Shown piece by piece: positions 5,331 through 5,513 of a DNA stretch of 5,513 nucleotides. The translations under genes were made by a program, and so were the position numbers. Source of the stretch: CAYTQK01 sp964439745 (GTDB lineage: Bacteria; Desulfobacterota; Desulfobacteria; Desulfobacterales; Desulfosudaceae); contig CAYTQK010000220.1 in NCBI GenBank assembly GCA_964439745.1, positions 1 through 5,513 of the forward strand, given 5' to 3'. The stretch's first letter is position 1. Each line of letters opens with the position of its first letter. The notes under the pieces are model-generated. The model ran no database searches. It was not told the origin of the DNA and saw only the letters and a list, made by a program, of their open reading frames with translations.

Positions 5331-5513
5331 ATGCTAACGGATGCCGATATCCAGCAAGCCCGGGAACAAGGAGTCCCGCCGGAGGAGATTCAACGTCAGC
5401 TTGACCTCTTTGCCAATGGCGTCACCATACCGAAACTGATCCAGCCCTGCACGGTCGGCCGGGGCATTGCCCGGCTCACTCCTGCTGACCGCGACGCGGC
5501 CCTGGCCGATTTT
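5331..5513 (+). CDS. N-terminal part of a DUF4301-like protein (3' end outside window)
   Basis: An ATG at 5331, with GAGGAG at 5322-5327 just before it, opens a frame of 61 codons that stays open to the window edge. The start of the protein reads MLTDADIQQAREQGVPPEEIQRQLDLFANGV-type sequence, followed by PKLIQPCTVGRGIARLTPADRD. The pattern 'LTxxDIQQ...G(I/V)..E.I..QL..F..G......L..P.TVG.GI' is what I remember of the N-terminus of DUF4301 proteins, usually about 500 residues and of unknown function. The recognition is from memory and rests on a short segment, so it is moderate. No signal peptide or membrane segment is seen; this part looks helical and soluble. It has its own promoter (5242-5270) and is insulated from hsp20 by the terminators. 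Nothing in the window indicates its role. Confidence 0.65.
   Translation, partial: MLTDADIQQAREQGVPPEEIQRQLDLFANGVTIPKLIQPCTVGRGIARLTPADRDAALADF

Overview
The window is 5.5 kb of GC-rich bacterial chromosome carrying mostly housekeeping genes. I see no mobile element, CRISPR array, rRNA or tRNA. Gene style and content (a class II ThrRS, a PyrR-type phosphoribosyltransferase, an AMP-forming acyl-CoA ligase with a 'PLYHTGAKMHWFGN' segment, and what looks like a DUF4301 protein) suggest a Gram-negative anaerobe of the Desulfobacterota (sulfate-reducer-like). That placement is an inference from protein flavour, not a proven one.

Layout: (1) A tightly packed plus-strand cluster at 1-3576 holds the C-terminal part of thrS, then pyrR (13-nt gap), a MoaB/MogA-family gene (ATGA overlap with pyrR) and an acyl-CoA synthetase (42-nt gap). 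All three internal starts have good Shine-Dalgarno sequences, so one transcript is likely. (2) thiD lies on the minus strand at 3563-4363 and converges on the synthetase with a 14-bp overlap of the two 3' ends. (3) A divergent, AT-richer intergenic region (4364-4659) separates thiD from a plus-strand hsp20 small heat-shock gene (4660-5106). It is unusually rich in structure: a long terminator-like hairpin, a 7-bp inverted repeat with a 9-bp spacer, a second small hairpin, a possible 17-codon upstream reading frame and a near-perfect Shine-Dalgarno. (4) hsp20 ends at a strong intrinsic terminator followed by a second GC-rich hairpin. A good sigma70-type promoter (TTTACA-N17-TATACT) then drives a gene that begins at 5331 and runs off the window; its first 61 residues resemble the DUF4301 family.

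How the genes fit together: the first cluster mixes translation (ThrRS), pyrimidine salvage or regulation (PyrR), pterin/molybdenum cofactor chemistry (MoaB-like) and fatty or aromatic acid activation. I see no shared pathway, so this is probably a growth-linked transcription unit rather than a dedicated system. thiD (thiamin pyrimidine branch) and hsp20 (proteostasis) are single-gene units. I found no convincing novel multi-gene system. The most unexplained DNA is the hsp20 upstream/leader region, and the least known gene is the truncated one at the right edge.
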